From contig NW_008246078.1 in assembly GCF_000281045.1 (NCBI RefSeq), positions 883,919 to 947,918 of the forward strand: DNA of 64,000 nucleotides, read 5' to 3'. This document shows, piece after piece, positions 1 to 12,051 of the stretch (its first letter is position 1; each line of letters starts with the position of its first letter). The stretch is from Saprolegnia diclina VS20. Taxonomy: Eukaryota > Oomycota > Saprolegniomycetes > Saprolegniales > Saprolegniaceae. Both the position numbers and the translations under genes were made by a program. The notes below the pieces were generated by a model, which made no database searches, was not told the origin of the DNA, and saw only the letters and a program-made list of their open reading frames with translations.

Positions 1-1
1 T

Positions 2-682
2 GTCCTCAGTAGCATCGTCGACGTGATCGAGGTGCTCACGCTTACCACGCCTCGCGAGGCGCTGCCGTTTGTGACTTCTTGGCGGGCAGCACTGCCAGCG
101 ACATTGGACGCGACCCGCTCGTGCCTCTACCCCGTCATCGAGATGCTCTACCGCCGGTTTCAAAGCAAGGACCTCGACCTTGTCGTGCACCTGGCGGGTC
201 CGTGCTTGACAGCGTTGCTACAAGGCGGCGCGCTAACCCCGGTGCCCGTCTTGAACGATTTTGTCTTGACGGCCATTGACGTTGACGCGGACCACTGTGA
301 CGAGTGTGCCGCGTTTGATGATTTTCTGCTCGATGGACACTGCATTGAGTTTCGGTGCGCGAACGACGGCCCGTGCGAAGCACTCGACGATCTCGTGAAG
401 GCCTACCCCCAAGAGCTCCTGCTGGACCAAGTGGACGGGAGCGACGACTCGGCGAGCGACGTTGAAGACGCTGAAGACGAGCGGCCGACCAACTCTTTTA
501 TTTGGAAGCGAGCGCAACCTGGTGGTGTGACCTATGACGATCTTATCGCGTATCTGAACCGCCGGGCACAACTGAAAGAAGATACTGAGCGCGTCGCAGT
601 GCTCGACGAGGTCCTCGCCCTCCATGCGGCCGTCACGGACGACGACGAGCCTGCACCAAAGCGGCCACATCATGAAACGTAG
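2..682 (+). CDS. C-terminal part of a repeated-family protein (5' end outside window)
   Basis: The frame is open from base 2 to the stop at 680-682, so this is the 3' end of a gene that begins before the window. It resembles the C-terminal domain of the long-form copies at 26-28.4 kb and 34.3-37 kb. Shared points are a CxxC-like segment (DHCDECAAFDDFL here, CACHACTKMHAFL there), then PCE/PCEHW, then a helical stretch rich in Arg and Glu, and a basic tail ending KRPHHET, where other copies end KRLCVA or KRRCVA. The tail could act as a nuclear localisation signal, but that is inference. An acidic linker lies in the middle (DDSASDVEDAEDE). Unlike the 22-38 kb copies, no frameshift or stop is visible here, so this one may be functional. 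The biochemical role is unknown. Confidence 0.6.
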   Translation, partial: VLSSIVDVIEVLTLTTPREALPFVTSWRAALPATLDATRSCLYPVIEMLYRRFQSKDLDLVVHLAGPCLTALLQGGALTPVPVLNDFVLTAIDVDADHCDECAAFDDFLLDGHCIEFRCANDGPCEALDDLVKAYPQELLLDQVDGSDDSASDVEDAEDERPTNSFIWKRAQPGGVTYDDLIAYLNRRAQLKEDTERVAVLDEVLALHAAVTDDDEPAPKRPHHET

Positions 683-2738
683 TCGACGCCAATGCTATTT
701 GTCTGCATGCATAAATGTAGTACGAAATTTCGTTTGATTGAATCGAGGGGTTTGCCAAATCTTACTGAGCTCCAAACGAGTGCAACTACGTACTGAGCTA
801 TGTGCCGAACTTTGTACCGAGCTGGTGGATTTGTCCGGAATTGACGCGGCGCAAACGAAAGCACTTGCGGCTCGCACGCACCACGTGAGACGCCCCTTCA
901 ATGCTGCTCAATGGCGCTGTAGTGGGTGTTTGGCGCGCGTACGAAGGTGAAACGACCTTTTCACGAAGGGCGTATCTTGCGAGCAGTGGTCGAGCTAGCA
1001 TTCTAGATCTCGACTCCTACCAAGCAACCCACCTCACCTCACCCGAGGTCCTGGCAGGAATCAAGGCATAGCGCTAATACCCCTGAGCAAGCTCGCCATT
1101 GTGAAATATGTAGTTGTTGAATCTTCACGTCCCCGCCTCCCAATGCAGGTAGTACTTGTACCATCGAACGACCGGATCGCGATGAGAACCGTATGGGTTA
1201 GACAAGTCAACGGGCGCACCACGTGGCACAGGGCGAGGAAGGTATCGTATCTAAAACGGCGCACACGAGCTGCAACATAGTGCTTATTGGCACTTTGCAA
1301 TTGTACCTATATGCAAATACGACTAGTCGGTGCGACGGAATCTCTACTCGCGTATTGGACGCTCAGCTCGTTATGTTGCGTGCGGAAGCGTACCACCACA
1401 AGCCCATGCTGTCACCGATCCAGTCAACACTGTCACCGATCTGAAAAATACTAGTACCAAATGCCAACTGTGGCGTCGCTCGGTGCAGTTGTGCGACCCG
1501 AGGTGTCTCTTTCGGTTTCGAGTACATGCATCAAGAACATTTGTCATCGTCCCACCATCTCGAAGGGCTATAAAACGATCGCGGATTGTGAATATATCGT
1601 GGCTTTGTTCTACTGTTCTGAGTTTCTGATCTATCATCTCGGTGCTTGAACGTCGTGCGGCATGGATCTAGAATAGCTGTCGGTGTTTTGTTTACATATC
1701 GGAGGCTATTTTCACCTCACTGATTTGTCCGTCCGCCATCTCTGCATACTCCCAGAAAGGACCGACCTCGCCGAACGCTCGCGACGCCTTGCAACCCACA
1801 GCGTCCTGCGAGGGGGATGGGGCCCTCTCTGGGGCCCTCTTAAAGTGCCACGAAATCTGGTTCGATTGGAATCTAGTGTCTTGTAACTGGCATTATAACC
1901 GTAACTGCCTGAGGTCGCCAGAGTCGTTACTCGTGCATCTCGCGCACGCTCAGCCAACTTCAAAAGGCGCACGTGACAAGTGATAGCGACCCTTGCGATA
2001 GCGTGCCGATGGTTCACCTCGATATTTTGACTACGGATTGCCCAATACTACTAGCACCGGTACTAAATGCCGACCGAACACAGGGGTAGCCATCTGGCAA
2101 CGGAACGTCATTTGGTGGTACGCTCTGTCCATGATCTGCTTGACTAAGCGGCCATGTGCTCTGTCCAGCACCGATGGCCACATCTGCTCGCGATAACTCG
2201 CTTGAGAAACTCATCCAAGCGCTCGTATCTTGGAACTACGCGCTGGGTTTGGAGTCATCACACACCATATTGGACAAGGGTGTGGCCTAGGAGCAATCGG
2301 TGGCGACGGAGTAAACAAAGAGCAATGTATGGGAGGTTGAGACTCTCCGCGGGGTTACCACACGTCACTGGGTAGGTATTTCGATCCGATTCACATCCTC
2401 GCTGCCTTCTCGCCTCGCACCTAGGGCACGTCAAATTGCCGACCAACGTTCAAACGGCCTGTGGCTCACGAGGACGCGGGCCAGAGGTACTTACTAGTAT
2501 TAGTTATTCATTTCTGACTCGGGTAGTGCTCTAAATCGTTAGGAGAAGTCTCGTTCGACACACAACACACTATTCGACTCTGATTAGTATCGTCTCTCTG
2601 TAACTTGCTTGTGAAAAAGCACGTCAAGGCGGTGATGGACACCCTGTCAAGCTCGTGGGACATACGCGCATATGACGACCGTGCATGATGCGTTCATACC
2701 AGCAGTATTACTCAAGGCGTATCAACCACCGCCGTCAC
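683..2738. other. Intergenic, no gene recognised
   Basis: About 2 kb between the family fragment and the first M96-like gene. Only short unrelated reading frames are present. Several ACTAGTA/TACTAG words occur (for example near 1320, 1450, 2047 and 2488). No RNA gene or element ends recognised. Confidence 0.5.
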
Positions 2739-2756
2739 GTCACTCATTTTGCAACC
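2739..2756 (+). promoter_or_regulatory. Oomycete initiator-like element before the first M96-like gene
   Basis: CTCATTTTGCAACC lies just upstream of the ATG at 2761 and fits the oomycete initiator consensus (YCATTYYNCA plus flanking bases). It implies a very short 5' leader, as is usual for oomycetes, and supports 2761 as the start. Confidence 0.45.
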
Positions 2757-2760
2757 CGCC

Positions 2761-4009
2761 ATGGCGACCACAAGCACCGCACCGCCGCTCTACACGGACC
2801 TCGAGGCCATCTTGAGCCGCTTCCGCCGCAAGCGCAGCAAACAAATCGCGTTCTTGCGACGGTACATCGACGTCCTCCAGAAGCGTGTCGGCCACCTCCA
2901 GTGGAGTCACTCGACACTTCTGGGCTGGGAGGACGTCTCGAAAGCGCTCGCAGAAGACACGCTGGACAGAGTCCGGGAAAATCGATCCCTGAAGCGCGAG
3001 GTTGCAGCTTCTCAGGGCCTTCGCACCCTCCTCGCGGCGTGGGTAAGTGCCCACGCATCCTCACCGCACGTACATACACTTTCTTTGCCTTGCATGCATC
3101 TCAAGGCAACGGTTGTAGACACGGACACCCGGGCACGATCCGTGGACAACCGCACGGCTCTTCAACGGTGCACCGGACGCGCGCAAGGTCGGGCTCGAGT
3201 GGATCTTGCAGCAGTGCTACCACAACACGTCGAGCGCGCTGGCCCACGTGTCGGCAGCGCTTCACAACGACGATGACGCGGTCCGCGTCGCCATGACGTT
3301 TGACGGCACTGCAATGAGTCTCACAGTCACATCCCAGTGGATCGAGCCGTACCCGATGCCGCATGTCGCCGACGCCACGTGGAGTGCGAGCCGGTCGTTC
3401 TTAGCAACGTGCTGCTCCAAGCAGACGAACTGCTCGACGCTGCGCACCGCCGTAAGCAGCTACGTCGAATACTTTCACGAAGACGTTGGCCCCCCGTGCC
3501 AGAAAATCATTGCCAATGCGCTCTACGGTCGATACGACACGCCCGACCGCACCGTGCTCATCAGTCGCTCAGTTCTCTCGGATGAGGCCCACCCTGTGCC
3601 GCAGGATACGTGGTGCACCGACTCACGTCAATGGTTTGAACTTTTGTTTTTCGATATTGGGTTTTACATGACGCTATTGGTTAGGATCGTTCTAGACCGC
3701 ATGCATGCAAATGCGACGCGGGTACGGGTCTACGACTACAGCGGACACCCGATTTATCCCAGCGGCCAACTCGTGCCATTGACGGTTCTCGCCAAACTCA
3801 AGAGGTTTGAGACCACGTCGGACGACGCGGCGTACGCCTATTTGGCCGACCACTTTGATCGGCACCAACGCAAGGAGCAAGCAAGTTTCCGCCGCCACCT
3901 TGAAACGTGTTTGCAGCACTGTGGACACACTCTGGTGGCCACGCGTGCATTCAAACCCACCGTCAAGATCGAAGCGAATGCACAGACGCCAACCCATTGT
4001 ACCTCTTGA
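2761..4009 (+). CDS. M96-like coiled-coil/START-like protein, array copy A
   Basis: Exons 2761-3042, 3119-3633 and 3685-4009 give 373 aa. The N-terminal third has a basic segment (FRRKRSKQIAFLRRYI) running into a short leucine coiled coil, then the array signature WEDVSKALAEDTLDRVREN followed by a further helix. Exons 2 and 3 encode a START-like module with the shared landmarks YHNT, LYGRYDTPDRT, SVLSDEAHP and a final QW split by intron 2. The layout matches the large oomycete family annotated as M96 mating-specific, or zipper plus START-like, proteins; DNA binding and lipid binding are both inferences. Intron 1 is phase 0 (76 nt). Intron 2 is phase 2, exactly 51 nt and stop-free, so its retention would add 17 residues in frame. 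The most diverged of the six copies, with a longer C-terminal tail. Confidence 0.75.
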
Positions 4010-5017
4010 AATGCATTGTGCCGTATGAAATCCGAGAGTTTTGCACAACATTGTCTATGATCCAGGTTGGTAAAGCCATTACGTTTATGCAGTCGGCAAA
4101 CAGCCGTCGTGGCTTGACAGAGACAAATGCGGACACGAGGCCGGATACGAGGCCGACCGCAGTCCTGGTCGTGCAATTGTAGTAAAGCTTACCTCGATGC
4201 GACAAGGGCACTCTCTCGACCTTACCTAGCGAGAAGCAGGGACACCATGCGTGCGATTGCGCAATGGTGTACGAAACGAGCACAATGCAACGGTTTGCAT
4301 AACGAGAAGGAGTAGCTTGCACCCAGCGACCCCTTCTTTCGCAAGCGGGGGGCGCAAGCGAGCTCATGCTTCCTTGGCTAGAGTTGCATTCGAGTAGCTA
4401 TATGCGACTTCTTGGAGTAAACACTGGTCCAACGGCGTCATAAAGCGCATACTACCTCATCATCAAGAAAAATTTGCTTTGCGTTGCAAAGCCCAGCTGC
4501 CAAAGTGCACATGACCAAAGTGGACCAGGGCTCACGCATGTGCATGGCCCGCGCAAAACGATTCTTCACAAGCATACAGCCCACGATTATGCACCCAGCG
4601 CGACTGATAAGGAGGGCGCTTGGCACAAGGCTTGCCCCCCACGTCCCCCCCAAGTGCCTGGCACAAGACATCCGGGAGCGACGCATGTACTGAATGCAAG
4701 CCTGAGTCTCCACGCCTGGGATATTAGGCAGCATAGGGCAGTGCAGCGACGTGGACTTCTTCTGGACTGTCGCCTGCACCACAACTGCGGGCAAAGTCGG
4801 CTGGCACTGCGCTACATGTACTCGTACATTGCATGAAAGGCGCTGCCCACGACCACCTCCCACGGTGGACCACATGTCCCGAACGTCAACCTACAGACAC
4901 TGTTGGACGATGATTCTTACTCACGAGGTAGAATCAGATGAGGCGCGCTTAGTAGCAACCAACGCACTAGCATGGGCGAGGTGTTAGTCCTCATCTTCTC
5001 TCTCGCAACGACAAACC
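4010..5017. other. Intergenic between array copies A and B
   Basis: About 1 kb with no convincing coding frame. A small imperfect direct repeat (GGACACGAGGCCGGATACGAGGCCG) lies near 4131-4155. Confidence 0.5.
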
Positions 5018-6266
5018 ATGCAGCTCGCATCCTCGCCACGGAAGCGCAAGGCGGCGACAATGCCCTTTGACACGACGTCGCTCAAGTGCAACGACAACTT
5101 TGTGCAGTGGAGCAGTCTCCAGACCATCAAGTCCAAGCGCGTGAAGGAGCTCGCGTACCTCAAGAAGCGAATTTACGAGCTCGAGCAGGACCTCGTGCGC
5201 GCCCAGCGCTGCCACTCGACCGTGCTGCCATGGGAAGAAGTCGCCAAGGCGCTCGCCGACGACACCCTCGACAAAGTCCGTGAGAACCGGACGCTCAAGT
5301 CGACCGTCGAGTACAACCGTCACAAATACGCCTTCTTGCGCGAGTGGGTCCACGGCATGACGCCGCCCAAGGTACATTCGTGCAGCATGGCATTGCCTTT
5401 TAACAATACAGCGCTCTCGTAGCGCCACGTCATTTCGACGTTTCAAGATTCGTGGCGGCACTCGCATATCTTTGACGGCGACGCGTCGATGCGGCAAGCG
5501 GGCTATGAGTGGCTTACGACACACGTCTACCACAACACGAGCCGGGAGATGGCGCGCGCGGCACCTTTTCCCGAGGCGGACGTTGACTTCGTGCACGCGG
5601 ATATCACGTGCAACGACAACGTCATGCACGTCGCCGTCACGTCGCAGCTCCTGGTGCCGTACCCGCTTGAGGCAGCGGTGCAAGCGCTTTGGGTCGCGGA
5701 CCGCACACTGCTCGGGTTTGTGTCAGAGGGCACTATTGAAGAGCGTGCCCCGATTGCAGATCATATTATCTACCATCGCGAAGAGATGGGCCCGGCGTCC
5801 GGTCACATTCGCGTTGCGGGCAACATGCTCTACGGCAAGTTCATTGCGTCACCCGACCGCGTCGTCCTCGTCAAGCGCTCGGTTCTAAAAGACGACGCGC
5901 ATCCGCTCGACTCGGACGTCTGGACGTGCGACGTCAAGCAATGGTCGCCAATGGTTATCCAACTCGATAGACTGATACTTTGATAGGATCGTGGCCGACC
6001 GCGTGGACGCCAATGTGACGCGGTGTCGCATGTACGACGCCACGGGCCATCCATGCACGGAGCGGGGCTACGTGCCGATCCGCGAGCTCGCCAAGTGTTT
6101 TCGGCTGCAGGCGCGGGACGACGCCGAGGCCGCGGCACTTCTCCGGCTCCGCACGATCGACAGCCAGCAGCGCGAGCGTGTCCGGTTCGCCGAGCTCGTG
6201 CACCTGCTTCTCGAGCAACAGACGCTCACGGACGCCATGGCGGCGCTCGACGACTCAGCTTTCTAG
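5018..6266 (+). CDS. M96-like coiled-coil/START-like protein, array copy B
   Basis: Exons 5018-5371, 5423-5943 and 5987-6266 give 384 aa. The start at 5018 is the first ATG in frame. Basic residues near the N-terminus (PRKRKA, then IKSKRVKELAYLKKRIYELE) lead into a short heptad-like helix, then LPWEEVAKALADDTLDKVREN, the same block as in copy C. The START-like part shows TTHVYHNT, LYGKFIASPDR, SVLKDDAHPLD and VKQW. The third exon begins with a helix followed by NVTRCRMYDATGHP and ends with a charged helix (RTIDSQQRERVRFAELVHLL). Introns are 51 and 43 nt at the same two positions and phases as in the other copies. No lesions seen. Function is inferred from family resemblance only: a possible transcriptional regulator with a lipid- or ligand-binding-like fold. 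Confidence 0.78.
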
Positions 6267-7017
6267 TGCGTCTGGGTGGCTTTGTAATCGTTGTTACTAT
6301 CGTGTACACATTCCGAAGCCAGCCATCGCGCGGGGCCGGTCGTGGTCGTACGTACGGCCGCCACGTTCGCAGTCACCACATGGCTGGCCAACTCATATTT
6401 CGGCGGTCACGGCACCGCACGACTTGGGTGGTGCGGTGCCAAACCTCGCACTGCCATCGATTTGTACAGGGATGCAATAGACACACACCATTACAGAGTC
6501 CACGCAACCCAAGTAGTAATCGCACGTGTGTATCCTGTGGCTGAATGGCAGTATGAATACTGTATAATGTGCTGGTGCGGTGCCAAGGAGCTAAGGCGGT
6601 GGCGGTTCCGACCCTTCTCGACAGAAGACTGTGGGTGGTTGCTGCGGGCGCACCAAGGGTTCTCGCATCGCGCCTTTCTGGCTACTCGTGGCCGCAACGC
6701 GCTCGCGAGTCCGTGAGCAAAGCCATCGAACGCGAACACATATCGCATTGTGCAGTGACTCACATATCCACGGTACCTGTTCCATGCTCACAGCCATGAC
6801 GTAGTGCACAGTGTATTCTCATAGCGTGTCGTACGCGGTAGGTATACGTAGTACGTCCCATGCTGCGGTCCATCCACTGTCGGTGGCGGAGTGATCCGTG
6901 GGCTTCACCCTGCCATCTGGGTCCAGTGACACCTGCTTCGAAGCTCGAAGCGAAGTTGCGCTATACCGAACCCAAGCGGCAATTGGCCGCTCAGTTTTCA
7001 AAAGCGCCAAGTGCAAC
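6267..7017. other. Intergenic between array copies B and C
   Basis: 750 bp, no gene recognised. Two short stretches repeat the words GGTGCGGTGCCAA (near 6428 and 6570). Confidence 0.45.
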
Positions 7018-8205
7018 ATGGTCATGATGCGGACCGACGACAATGGGCTCGTGGCCAAGCCCGACGCTGCTGCTGCGCTCGTCGTACACCAGTTCAAGTC
7101 CAAGCGGCTGCGCGAGATCGAGTACCTCAAGAAGCACATCTACGACCTCCAGGCGCGCGTGCGCAAGACCAAGCGCGTCCGCGTCACGCTCTTGCCATGG
7201 GAAGAAGTCGCAAAGGCCCTCGCCGACGACACGCTCGACAAGGTGCGCGAGAACCGGTCGCTCAAGCGCGAGCTGACGCATAACAAGCGGCTCGCGCGGC
7301 TGCTGCAGGACTGGATCCTCTCGCAGTCGCCGCAAACGGTACGCCATCGTCTCCTTTCTTCAAGCTATTTTCTCATGGGCATTAGCGGCAGCCCAACATC
7401 CACCTCGAGTCATGGCGCCACTCGCACATTTTCCAGGGCGACGAGGCAACGCGCAAGGTCGGGTACGAGTGGCTCGTCGCGCAGCTCTACCACAACACGG
7501 AGCGTGCGCTCATGCCACTCGCATTCCCGCATGGAAATGAATACTACCTCGAGACCGACATTGCCTTTGACGGACCGATCATTAGCCTCACGCAGCAGAT
7601 GCAAGTGGTCTTGCCCTACTCGCTCGACGACGTGTCCCGCGCCGTTTGGATCGCGGCGCAGACGTTTATCCACTACATTCAGCGCAAGCCCGACCCGCTC
7701 GCCAAGCTGCTGCAAGTGAACCGCGACGTCGAGTACGTCCAGGAAGACATGGGCCCGAGTGCCAAGCGTATCGACAGCAAGCTCCTCTACGGCCGGTTCC
7801 ACGAACCGAACCGCACGGCCATTGTGACGCGAGCTGTGCGCACCGACGACGCGTACCCGATCGACCCGTCGACGTGGACCACCGACATGAAGCAATGGTA
7901 CGTTTTGCTACATGCGACATGTGTTTAGCGTTGGGACTAGGTTTGTGCTCGACAAGATTGACGACCAGTCGACGCGGTGCCGGTTCTACGACTACCTCGG
8001 GCACCCGTCGACGGCGTCGGGGTATGTGCCCATCCAAGACGTGGTTCGCATGTACCGGTACGAGCCGGTGAGCGACGCCGACGCGATAGCCTACTGCCGC
8101 AACCGCTTTCCGCACCACCAGCGCCGCGAACGCGCCATGTTTGCGATCCACCTCCAACGCGTGCTCGACAAAATCACGTCGTCGACGCCGAGTGCGTCAC
8201 CGTGA
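7018..8205 (+). CDS. M96-like coiled-coil/START-like protein, array copy C
   Basis: Exons 7018-7338, 7392-7897 and 7941-8205 give 363 aa. The N-terminus reads VVHQFKSKRLREIEYLKKHI, a basic segment leading into a coiled coil, followed by LLPWEEVAKALADDTLDKV. The START-like region has LESWRHSHIFQGDEATRK, QLYHNT, LLYGRFHEPNRT, AVRTDDAYPIDPSTW and MKQW. Exon 3 carries TRCRFYDYLGHPSTASGYVP and a terminal charged helix (HHQRRERAMFAIHLQRVL). Introns are 53 and 43 nt, phases 0 and 2, as in the paralogues. The start is the ATG at 7018; a second ATG two codons later is also possible. Appears intact. Confidence 0.78.
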
Positions 8206-9267
8206 GGCGTTTCACTCATAACTAATTTAAACAAACCTCGTGGACATTATTGTTGCGCTGCTTGGACTCGATTGCGCGTTGGTAGTACCGAAAACTACTC
8301 ACCGCACCATTAAACCATGGTTTTGTTAGTAGGTGCAAGGGGATACCTCGGTAGGTGCTGGTGAACATGGATACTCGTCCTGCGACTGGTCGCGTTGAAC
8401 TTGTCGGTGCGCCTCGGTGGACGCGGCTACTTGGTGTGCGGCTGCGAATGCGGGAATGCGTGCGAGATTCGAGGCTGTCTGTAGACAGTGTCCAACGAGA
8501 ATAAAGCTGATCGGGGCTAGCTCGCTACCCACGAGTAGCCAAGGCGGTGAGCGACAAAAATCGAACCGCGGGCGCTTCTTCGTGCTCGTTCCATATTTGC
8601 CCGCAAGCGTGGCTTCAAGTCCCAGGTGGCATTTCTCTACATGTATTTCGCACCTCCTATGCTTATATAAAAAGGTAGCGTCCGTCTGCTAGCACTAGCG
8701 AAGGCTATGCGATGCAGCACCTTTGGCACTGAGGGTGTACTAGAATTCTAGTACTTTGCTGTTTCGGATGTGTCGGACTTGCTATTTTTGCGCCTTTCGG
8801 AAATTGCCGTTTGCGATCAAAACCGACCTACACGTCCACCAGTATACCATACAAAACGCTCCATGTACGGTAGCATACAGTCGACAAGTATGTATTTGGC
8901 GCGGCCTTCCCGCCACCTGGTTCATCTGGGTACCAACAGCCTCGGATGATTTGTGGCACTGGCTTGCCGCGTCTGGCTGCAATTGGCTTAATCAGTACCC
9001 TCCGACCCACGCCTTCGTGCCACGCAACCTGGTCGATCGATCTGAGAACAGCGCGATTGCCTTTGAAGCAAAAGTGACTGCGATCGTCGCTGTGTGCACG
9101 TGCTGTGCACGGCGCGCGCGCCCTCGTTATCGCTATACATGGGCCACGGTTTTGCTTGTTTGGCGCGATGGTACTATCTAAGCGAATTCCCGCAGCTGGC
9201 CGACCCGCACAGAAAGCAGTGTGTTCGACGGGCGTCGCCTATCTCGATTTCGCCGGGACGACCCATC
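8206..9267. other. Intergenic between array copies C and D
   Basis: About 1.06 kb with no convincing gene. It contains a TAGAATTCTA palindrome near 8740. Confidence 0.5.
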
Positions 9268-10490
9268 ATGGTGTCGGAGATCCGCAAGATCCGCAACATC
9301 AAGCGCGACGCGCTCAAGCCGTGCTTTGAGAACCCGCCGCCAATGCCCCACGTCAAGTGCAAGCGGCTGCGCGAGCTCCACTTGCTATCGCGCCATATCT
9401 ACGAGCTCGAGATCAAGCTGCGGCGACTCCAAGGCCGGCGCTCGACCATGCTGCCGTGGAAAGAAGTGAGCTCGGCGCTCGCCGAAGACACACTCCGCAA
9501 CGTGCGCGACAACCGCAGTCTCAAGGTCGAACTCGAGCACCACCGACGACTCGGCACGTATCTTCGCACATGGATCGACGGGCTCACGCCAATTCCGGTA
9601 CAACGATCGCGCTGCATTCACTGACATCATGCACATGCTGCCAATGTAGCGGTCGCCACGGTCGTCCACCGACAGCTGGCAGCATTCGCAGCTCATCGCA
9701 GGCGACGCGACCGCGCGGCGCACCGCGTACGAGTGGATCGTCCGGCAAGCGTACTGCAGCACCGAAGCCGCTTTGGCCCACGTGTCCTTCCCGAGCCACG
9801 ATTCCGATGGCATTGCTGTCGACGTCGAGTGGGTCGACGGTCTCTTGCACGTCAATGTCATGACGCAGCGCATTTTGCCGTACAGCCTCGAATTGGTTTC
9901 CCAGAGTCTCTGGGTCGCCGACAAGACGTTCGTGCAGTTTGCGCAGGGCCGGCCATTAAGTGTGTACCGGCACGAGCTCCACGTCGTGAGCGACGCACTC
10001 GAGTACGTCCAGGAAGAGATGGGGCCCGGGACCCGGCCAATATTCGACAATGTGCTCTACGGGCGGTTCAATGAGCCGACGCGGACAGTACTTGTCATGC
10101 GGTCGATTCTCAAGGACGAGCTTTTCCCTATTGACGCGACAACGTGGACCGTCGACACGAAACAATGGTCGTATCGTTCTGCAGGACAATAGTGATGCTG
10201 ACAATGACAACTTGTGTAGGATGGTGGCCGACAAGCTCGACGAGTACCACACATTGTGCCGCACGTACTACTCGATCAAGCACCCGAGCACCGAGGCCGG
10301 CCACGTCCCGTTGTTGGACCTCGCGACGTGCTTTTGCCACGCGCCAACAAACGACGCGGAAGCCGAAAAGATGCTGCGCGACCGCTTCCTCCTCGTCCAG
10401 CGTGTCGAGCGCGAGAAGTTTGCCACACATTTGGACGCTGTGCTGCTCGATCAGCAGTCGACCAGACAGGCCTCCGACGTGGTGGCCTGA
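9268..10490 (+). CDS. M96-like coiled-coil/START-like protein, array copy D
   Basis: Exons 9268-9597, 9650-10167 and 10220-10490 give 372 aa. The basic/zipper part is VKCKRLRELHLLSRHIYELE followed by LRRLQ. The signature block is MLPWKEVSSALAEDTLRNVRDN. The START-like module shows SWQHSQLIAGDATARR, AYCSTEAALAHVSF (YHNT is replaced by YCST), VLYGRFNEPTRT, SILKDELFPIDATTW and TKQW. Exon 3 begins MVADKLDEYHTLCRTYYSIKH and ends in a charged helix. Introns are both 52 nt, at the conserved positions. The open frame upstream of 9268 lacks an ATG, so 9268 is the likely start. Intact; function as for the family. Confidence 0.76.
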
Positions 10491-12051
10491 TAATTAGTTG
10501 CAAGTTGATCGTCTCTCGTCGTTGGCAGTTGGAGGCATGTGTATGTAGTATTATAGAAAGAGTACTAGCAAGAAGCTTCGGAAAAATAATCTTTTTTTAA
10601 GAATCCCGTCAATCCACCCCAACCAATCCCACTAGTACATGTATGTTGAAGTGGGTACACTACATCGCAACCGCTATCGGATATTTTGCGAACCGTGTGT
10701 GAGAGCCAGCGCGGACCATGGATCTGAATATGCAAAAGCAGTTGAAGACGACGGGCCGTTTTTGGTTTTGACGAGTATCTTTTCCCTTCGAAATCGTGCG
10801 ACGCACACCAGCGCGCGGTGTCGAGTGGGAAGAGAGATGACCTCTCGCCATCGCTGCTGTTGTTGCCGCAAGTGCTCTCGGGTGGGATGATCGACAAAAG
10901 TTCCAAAGCTGTCGTAGCATTTGGTAAAGGTGCCATGGGACTCAAAACGATATCTTATGTGCCAAGCATTGCACGGGATCAGGTGGACTGGTCCAGCACG
11001 AAGGGCTTGTCCTTGACGCGGCACGGGTATGTTCGTCATCTATGTACGAGATTGATTCCTCTTGGTGGCACGGTAAGCAGGCGTAGTATGTGTTGCATCA
11101 ACGTAGAGTATGCTTGGGTTGGTGTGCGGTCGACGGCGCGCATCGAGCAGATGGCAGCCCTACGAAATCGACTCAACGGACCAAAGAAGGTGATGGCGGT
11201 ACGGCGCACCGCGTGTCCCAGCGCTCGAAGTCTCGGAGCGCACTCGCTGTTCCTGTGGCGTCCATTGTGTTCCAAGACATCGGTAATACCCAAGCACTCC
11301 CGAGAGCTTTAACCTCGTCGTCTTGCGGCGCTGGGTTCAGCACGCAGCGACGCGGGCTCGCGACAGCCCCTCGTGGCAATATTCAGCGGTCCGACAGGCG
11401 CACCGAGTGCGTCTTTGTTTCAATCCTCCCAGTCTTTACTTGAAAAATGTATTGGAATTATACTGCTTTGTATTTAATTGGAGCAAAGTTACATGGGAAT
11501 GAGTCGACGACTAGTAGATGGCGACGAGATGATTTATTGCTAGTAGCTCCTGCCGTGCGTAGCAATAGATGGATCCATGGAAGCTCGATCCACCACAAAA
11601 GTGCAATCTCAGAAAGGCCAGTTTTGGTCGCTGGTCAACGCGATCGCCGTTGGGATCAGCCATGAGATAATCTTATTGCTATCTTATTTCGCTCGCTATG
11701 CCCGCGGTCGAAGGTGCCGACTTCTTCTGCGCCTCATTCAGGTAGAGTAGCAGGATGCACACCTGTTGTGCTTCGTTCAGCGCTACGCTGCGCGAGTCCA
11801 TTGCCGAGGAAGCCGCTGCACCCACTTGGTCGCGGAGATTATAACAAAGCTACTTGCGTATCTAACTGTGCCGTACCCAGTTATACCGACGTTTGACGTC
11901 GGGATTTGCAGGTTATAACGCCATGGCCACCACGTGGCCCCCGGCGTAACCCACTTTGGCATGTGTCATCAATAAAACCCACGAAACCAGGTGGTGCAAT
12001 TCTGATGCCGAGAACGGCAGATGCCATTTGTCGGCAGAACCCAACTTGATC
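10491..12051. other. Intergenic between array copies D and E
   Basis: About 1.56 kb, the longest spacer in the array. Scattered short frames look random. ACTAGTA-type words occur near 10563, 10633, 11508 and 11538. No truncated paralogue was recognised. Confidence 0.45.

Noticed and set aside
4991..5683. 230-aa minus-strand frame over M96-like copy B
   Set aside because: Shadow of copy B; similar antisense frames occur over copies C and E in the same place.
8540..8575. tRNA-like GGTTCGA box on the minus strand
   Set aside because: No acceptor stem or A box could be paired around it.
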